Part shown: in pieces, positions 59,936 through 64,000 of the stretch | Numbering within the stretch: the first letter of the stretch is position 1 | Layout: every line of letters begins with the position of its first letter | Origin: Oleispirillum sp963678075 | GTDB lineage: Bacteria; Pseudomonadota; Alphaproteobacteria; Rhodospirillales; Rhodospirillaceae | Assembly: GCA_963678075.2 (NCBI GenBank) | Contig: CAXXPK010000005.1 | Location: 62,001 to 126,000, forward strand | Reading direction: 5' to 3' | Length of the DNA stretch: 64,000 nucleotides | The notes under the pieces: generated by a model | Database searches by the model: none | What the model saw: only the letters and a program-made list of their open reading frames with translations | What the model was told of the DNA's origin: nothing | Position numbers and translations under genes: made by a program

Positions 59936-61077
59936 GCCCGTTCCTTCTCGTTCGCGCGGCGGGCGCGGCCATAGGCCCATTCGGCGGCGCAGGCCCCTTC
60001 GGAGGAAACCATGCACGCGCCGACCGGGGTGTCGGGGGTGCAGGCCGCGCCGAAAAGGCGGCAGTCGGCGGGGTTGGCGCGGCCGCGCAGAATCTCGGCG
60101 CAGGCGCAGGCCGTGTGCGGTTCTTCCGCCGCCGCGGGGGGGGGGGGGGATATCTTTTCGGCATCCCAGGCGGCGAATTCCGGGCGCAGGCGAAGGGCGC
60201 TTCGCGGCAGAAAACCCAGGCCGCGCCATTCGAAAGTCTCGCGCGTTTCGAATGTTTGGGCCATCAGGTCGATGGCGATGCGGTTGCCCTCGGCGGTGAC
60301 GCCACGGCTGAACTGGTTTTCGATCTCGGCGCTGCCCCGGTTGATCTGGCGCACCAGCATCAGGATCGATTGCAGGATGTCGAGGGGTTCGAAGCCCGAA
60401 ACCACCACCGGCATGGCGTAATCGCGGGGGAAGCGGGCGAAGGCGTCGCTGCCGATCACGGTGGAGACGTGCGCCGGGCCGAGGACGCCGTCGAGGCATG
60501 GGCGGCTCCGGTCATCCTCCGGCGTGTCGAAAATGGCGGCGATGGCGGGCGGGGTGAGCACATGGTTGCAGAACACCGCGAAGTTGCTGATGCCGTGTTG
60601 CCGCGCATCAAGAAGGACGACGGCGGTGGGCGGCGTGGTGGTTTCGAAGCCGACGGCGAAGAACACCACCCGCCGCCCGGGCAGGGCCTGCGCCAGGGCC
60701 AGGGCGTCGGCGGGGGAATAGACAATGCGCACGTCGGCGCCCGCCGCCTTGGCGGTGAGCAGGCTGTCGTGACGGCAACCGGGGATGCGCAGCACGTCGC
60801 CGTAGGTGCACAGGGTGACGTCCGTTTGCATGGCGATGGCGATGGCGGCGTCCACGCGGGCGGCGGGCAGTACGCAAACCGGGCAGCCCGGACCGTGCGC
60901 CATGCGGAGGACGGGGGGAAGCATCTCTTGGATGGCGTAGCGGGCGATGGCATGGGTGTGGCCGCCGCAGAATTCCATCAGCGTGTAGGTTTGTTCCGGT
61001 CGGGCCTCCGCCGCGATGGTGTAGGCAAGGCGGCGCGCCAGATCCCGGTCGCGGAATTTATCGACGAACCGCATCAT
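59932..61077 (-). CDS. hypD: Hydrogenase maturation protein HypD
   Basis: 381 residues with MEFCGGHTHAIARY, the HypD-typical GPGCPVCVLP, VGFETTTPP and a C-terminal [4Fe-4S] region (CACAEILRG, DCRLFG, CMVSSEGAC). HypD is the scaffold that, with HypC, builds the Fe(CN)2CO group. A run of 14 C on the coding strand (60132-60145) encodes a Pro4 stretch in the variable loop before the cluster cysteines; this is a likely slippage site. The ATG overlaps the hypC stop. Confidence 0.94.
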   Translation of the reverse strand: MMRFVDKFRDRDLARRLAYTIAAEARPEQTYTLMEFCGGHTHAIARYAIQEMLPPVLRMAHGPGCPVCVLPAARVDAAIAIAMQTDVTLCTYGDVLRIPGCRHDSLLTAKAAGADVRIVYSPADALALAQALPGRRVVFFAVGFETTTPPTAVVLLDARQHGISNFAVFCNHVLTPPAIAAIFDTPEDDRSRPCLDGVLGPAHVSTVIGSDAFARFPRDYAMPVVVSGFEPLDILQSILMLVRQINRGSAEIENQFSRGVTAEGNRIAIDLMAQTFETRETFEWRGLGFLPRSALRLRPEFAAWDAEKISPPPPAAAEEPHTACACAEILRGRANPADCRLFGAACTPDTPVGACMVSSEGACAAEWAYGRARRANEKERA

Positions 61078-61307
61078 GCCGGCCTCGTTCCCGGTGCGGC
61101 CATTTCCGTCAGAAGGTCAAGCGTGGCGCGGGCTTCCCGTGGGTCAACCTTCGACAGGGCGAAGCCGACGTGGATGATCACGTAGTCGTCGAGCGCCGGC
61201 TCCTTGAGCAGGACCACCGAGACTTCCTTGCGCACGCCGTCGTGCTCGGCCAGGGCCATGCCCTGGGGGAGAAGTTCGACAAGGCGCATCGGGATGGCGA
61301 GACACAC
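61074..61307 (-). CDS. hypC: Hydrogenase maturation chaperone HypC
   Basis: 77 residues beginning MCLAIPMRLVEL from a GTG start at 61307. The cysteine at position 2, exposed after Met removal, binds the iron-cyanide intermediate and HypD. The central VSVVLLKEPALDDYVIIHVGF-type core (DDYVIIHVGFALSKVD) is conserved. Starting earlier would bury Cys2, so GTG is preferred. Confidence 0.93.
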   Translation of the reverse strand: MCLAIPMRLVELLPQGMALAEHDGVRKEVSVVLLKEPALDDYVIIHVGFALSKVDPREARATLDLLTEMAAPGTRPA

Positions 61308-61324
61308 GGGGGACGTCCTTTCCC

Positions 61325-62101
61325 TCAATGATCGTGATGGTGATGATCGTGGCCGTGATCATGATCGTGGTGATGGTGGTGAGCGTCCCGCGTGGCAGCG
61401 GGAAGTTCGCCGTGGCGGCGGGTCACCCAGTCGAGCCAGACGTCCATGCCTTCGCCGGTTTTGGTGGAGACGAGGCTGACCGGCGCGTCGGGGGAGAGCT
61501 CGCCGATGGCGCGGCGCGCCCGTTCGGGGTCGAACTCCCCAAGATAGGGAAAAAGATCCGTCTTGGTGATCAGCACATGGTCGGCGATTCGGAACATCAC
61601 CGGATATTTCTCCGCCTTGTCGTCGCCCTCGGTAACCGACAGCAGCACCACGTTGGCATGCTGGCCGAGGTCGAATTCCGCCGGGCAGACCAAGTTGCCG
61701 ACATTCTCGATGAACAGGACGTCGATGTCCGCCAGAGGCAGGGTATCGAGGGCGTGGTGAACCATCTGGGCGTCGAGGTGGCAGGCCATGCCGGTGGTGA
61801 TCTGCACCGCCGGAACCCCCTGGCGGCGGATGCGTTCCGCGTCGTTTTCGGTTTCCAGGTCGCCCTCGATCACCGTGATCTTCAGGTCGTGCGCGGCAAG
61901 GGCACGGATCGTCGCCTCCAGCAGGCTGGTCTTGCCGCTGCCCGGCGACGACATCAGGTTGAGGACGAGGACGCGGTTTTCCGCGAAGTGCCGCCGGTTG
62001 TGGGCGGCAACGCGGTCGTTTTCCTCCAGCAGGTTCTGCCGTACCGCGATGGTGATGCGGTCCTCCTTGCCGGTTTCGCCGCAGCCGCAGGTAGTGCACA
62101 T
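61325..62101 (-). CDS. hypB: Hydrogenase nickel-inserting GTPase HypB, C-terminal His tail
   Basis: 258 residues: N-terminal metal motif CTTCGCG, P-loop SSPGSGKTS, EGDLETENDAERIR, ITTGMACHLDAQMV, the switch cysteine region NVGNLVCPAEFD and the guanine motif TKTD. A 20-residue tail made almost only of His and Asp ends the protein. Most HypB proteins with His-rich regions carry them near the N-terminus, so the position is unusual. It should bind nickel for storage or delivery with HypA. Confidence 0.95.
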   Translation of the reverse strand: MCTTCGCGETGKEDRITIAVRQNLLEENDRVAAHNRRHFAENRVLVLNLMSSPGSGKTSLLEATIRALAAHDLKITVIEGDLETENDAERIRRQGVPAVQITTGMACHLDAQMVHHALDTLPLADIDVLFIENVGNLVCPAEFDLGQHANVVLLSVTEGDDKAEKYPVMFRIADHVLITKTDLFPYLGEFDPERARRAIGELSPDAPVSLVSTKTGEGMDVWLDWVTRRHGELPAATRDAHHHHHDHDHGHDHHHHDH

Positions 62102-62118
62102 GGATTCACATCCTTTTC

Positions 62119-62457
62119 TTAGGTCTCGAAACTTTCGATGGAGAGTTCCTGTCCACCGGTGACCGCGATCCGCTGGCCGTCGCAGCGCGGACACCGCAGG
62201 CGGAATCCTTGTACTTCGAAGTCTTGGCCGCAATCCTCGCAGTGTCCGTGCGCCGCCACCGGTTCGATCGCCAGTTCGGCGCCCTCGGCGGCGGAGCCTT
62301 CGGCGAAGACCTCGAAACAGGCGACCAGGGCCTGCGGCTCCACTGCCCGCAGCCTGCCGATTTTTAAGTTCACCCAGCGGATGCGCGAAACCCCGTGTTC
62401 CGCCGCCTGCCGGTCGAGAATCTTCATCAGGCCGAAGACGATCGATGCCTCGTGCAT
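62119..62457 (-). CDS. hypA: Hydrogenase nickel-insertion protein HypA
   Basis: 112 residues beginning MHEASIV, where His2 is the nickel ligand, with the zinc site CEDCGQ and CPRC. HypA hands nickel to the hydrogenase large subunit together with HypB. The gene starts 26 bases after the hydrogenase gene and heads the hypABCDE group. Confidence 0.95.
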   Translation of the reverse strand: MHEASIVFGLMKILDRQAAEHGVSRIRWVNLKIGRLRAVEPQALVACFEVFAEGSAAEGAELAIEPVAAHGHCEDCGQDFEVQGFRLRCPRCDGQRIAVTGGQELSIESFET

Positions 62458-62483
62458 GCGGTTCTCCGCTCCGGTCGCCGACG

Positions 62484-63566
62484 TTACCGTTCCGTGCAGG
62501 AAATGCACGGGTCCATGCTGTTCACGATCAGCGCGATGTCGGCCACCTTGGCGTCGGTCAGCATGATTCCCAGGGTGCCCCAGTTCATGAAGCTGGGGAC
62601 TCGCCACTTCACCCGTTCCGGATTGAGCGAGCCGTCGGTCTTCACGTAATAGATCAGTTCGCCGCGTGGTGCCTCGCAACGGGCGATCGCCTCTCCGGCG
62701 GGAACATGCTGCCGTTCCCTGGGCCCGGTCTCGCCCTCGGGAAGTTGGGCGACGCACTGGCGGACGATGTCGATCGCGGTCTTCGCCTCTTCCAGGCGAA
62801 GGGTGGCGCGCGACCAGACGTCGCCGTCGTCGGCGGAATGGACGGGGAAGGCGAGTTTGTCGTAGGTGGAATAGGGCGCCTTTACCCGGATGTCGTAGGC
62901 GATGCCGGAGGCGCGGGCGACCGGCCCCACCACGCCGCAGTCGATCGCCGCCGCGTGCGGCAGCACACCGACGCCGCGGGTGCGATCAACGAATGAGCGG
63001 TTGGTGCGGTAGTGGACGATGATGTCGTCGAGGATCGGCGACAGCCTTTCCAGTTGCGCTTCAAGATAGGAAAGACCTTCGGCGTCGAGATCGAAGCGCA
63101 CCCCGCCGATGGCGTTGGCGCCGATTTCCATGCGGTTGCCGAACAGGGTTTCCTTGACATCCTGCATGATCTCGCGGGTTTCCATGACATGCATGAACAG
63201 GGAGTCGAACCCCACCAGGTGCGCGGTGATCGCAACGTTGAACAGGTGCGAGGCGACGCGCTTGATTTCGCTGGCCACCACCCGCAGGTACTGGGCGCGT
63301 TCCGGTACCTCGATGCCCGCGATCTCCTCGATCGCCATGCAATAGGTTTCCGGGTGGCTGTTGGAGCACAGCGAACAGATGCGTTCGGTCAGGGTGACGT
63401 TCTGATAAATCGATCGCTTCGTCGTCAGGTATTCGACGCCGCGATGGGCGTGTCCGGCGGTGATATCGACGGAGCGGATAGTCTCGCCATCGACGTCGAT
63501 CTTGAAGTACATCGGTTCTTCAAGCGCGACGTGCAGCGGCCCGACCGGAATGGTGTAGGTGGTCAT
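62484..63566 (-). CDS. Group 4 NiFe hydrogenase large subunit, CooH/EchE-like
   Basis: 360 residues with both nickel-binding cysteine pairs: ERICSLCSNSHPE near residue 70 and DPCISCTER at the very end. The start TIPVGPLHVALEEPMYF is typical of membrane-bound, complex-I-related hydrogenases such as CooH of Rhodospirillum rubrum. Only three residues follow the last cysteine, so no C-terminal peptide is available for the usual maturation endopeptidase. Order 30-kDa subunit, large subunit, hypA resembles CO-linked H2-evolving clusters. Confidence 0.9.
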   Translation of the reverse strand: MTTYTIPVGPLHVALEEPMYFKIDVDGETIRSVDITAGHAHRGVEYLTTKRSIYQNVTLTERICSLCSNSHPETYCMAIEEIAGIEVPERAQYLRVVASEIKRVASHLFNVAITAHLVGFDSLFMHVMETREIMQDVKETLFGNRMEIGANAIGGVRFDLDAEGLSYLEAQLERLSPILDDIIVHYRTNRSFVDRTRGVGVLPHAAAIDCGVVGPVARASGIAYDIRVKAPYSTYDKLAFPVHSADDGDVWSRATLRLEEAKTAIDIVRQCVAQLPEGETGPRERQHVPAGEAIARCEAPRGELIYYVKTDGSLNPERVKWRVPSFMNWGTLGIMLTDAKVADIALIVNSMDPCISCTER

Positions 63567-64000
63567 GCTTCGGACTCCTTCCGCTCGATGATCTTTTCCC
63601 ACAGCGACTTGGTGCTGGCGGCGTTGACCAGGGTCGAGAAGGGGATCAGGCGTTCGAGAACCGACGGTTCGATGGATTCGTCAAGGAACAGGCGGCGCGG
63701 GTCGGGGTGGCCCGCGATGCGCAGGTTGTAAATTTCCATCAGCTCCCGCTCCGGCCAGTCGGCGTTGCGGAAGAGCGGCGTGAGGGAGGGGATATCGCCG
63801 TCATCGGCGGCCAGAAAGATGCTCAGGCTGAGGGTGAGGCCGTCGAGGTCGAAGTGATAGAGGAGATGATAGGATTTGCCGTCAATCGGCAGCCCGTTCA
63901 GGGAGACCGGCGGCGCGGTGTCCTTGGCGGTGTCCTCGTCGTCCTCGTCGGCTTCCGGCGGCTGCGGTTGCAGCGCGCTGATCGTCGATAGCCGCGCGCC
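63563..64000 (-). CDS. Group 4 hydrogenase 30-kDa (NuoC/CooU-like) subunit, partial
   Basis: Reading in from the window edge, about 145 residues end at TGA 63563-63565, overlapping the large-subunit ATG. NADWPERELMEIYNLRIAGHPD and RRLFLDES are the hallmark of the respiratory-chain 30-kDa family. An Asp/Glu-rich stretch (EADEDDEDTAKD) precedes it. The N-terminus lies outside the window. Confidence 0.85.
   Translation of the reverse strand, partial: GARLSTISALQPQPPEADEDDEDTAKDTAPPVSLNGLPIDGKSYHLLYHFDLDGLTLSLSIFLAADDGDIPSLTPLFRNADWPERELMEIYNLRIAGHPDPRRLFLDESIEPSVLERLIPFSTLVNAASTKSLWEKIIERKESEA

Overview
The window reads as chromosomal DNA of a high-GC, diazotrophic alphaproteobacterium, most likely a purple non-sulfur member of the Rhodospirillaceae. 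Grounds: the alphaproteobacterial order 16S-tRNA-Ile-tRNA-Ala-23S-5S-tRNA-fMet; a nif cluster with a divergent draT and rnf genes; an RquA-type rhodoquinone methyltransferase; DUF2336 and GGDEF signalling proteins; and a membrane-bound (group 4, CooH-like) NiFe hydrogenase with hypABCDE. The genus cannot be settled from reading alone.

Layout. 0-6.2 kb: 5' end of a chemotaxis receptor, tautomerase, MsbA-like exporter, phosphatase, DUF2336 and PAS-GGDEF proteins. 6.2-14 kb: nucleotidase, dapD-dapE, OmpA-type lipoprotein, rlmN, argG, then an IS5-type element inserted in the argG stop codon. 14-20 kb: GH17-GT2 glucan synthase and a FIST/diguanylate cyclase operon. 20-26.4 kb: rnfH-rnfE-rnfG'/draT facing nifH-nifD/K-nifT-ferredoxin-nifX-like. 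26.5-29.1 kb: a histidine kinase and a ppk2 gene, both truncated and joined by a second IS copy. 29.4-45 kb: gap-pgk, gpt, tRNA-Asp, rquA, coq10, prfC, gmhB, manC, gmhA, an exported lyase, a UDP-xylose synthase, a SUKH protein and a dapB-like gene. 46-47.9 kb: pxpB'/nifV', nifW, nifZ', nifM. 48.6-54.1 kb: a complete rRNA operon. 54.1-64 kb: an accessory stretch with an IS3 remnant, a NodU-type carbamoyltransferase, a short HypF, and hypEDCBA with hydrogenase subunits.

The most striking property is that many genes are joined to themselves or to other genes across precise deletions. NifH lacks about 134 internal residues, including both Fe-S cluster cysteines. NifD lacks about 95 residues and runs in frame into the C-terminal half of NifK. 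DraT runs into RnfG, PxpB into NifV, NifZ is reduced to 29 codons, and a DapB-like protein lacks about 35 residues. Wherever the parental families can be compared, the two sides share a few bases at the joint, and most joints keep the frame. Single-base frameshifts, often in homopolymers, break at least eight further genes, mainly at 17-21 kb. These may be genuine decay of nitrogen fixation by short-homology deletion, or an assembly/amplification artefact; raw reads would decide. As written, the cluster cannot encode a working nitrogenase.

Other points of interest: a short HypF that keeps only the Kae1-like domain, placed 19 bases after a NodU/TobZ-type carbamoyltransferase; a run of 14 C in hypD; a histidine-rich tail at the C end, not the N end, of HypB; and a dispersed hairpin repeat that supplies the last codons of the exported lyase.
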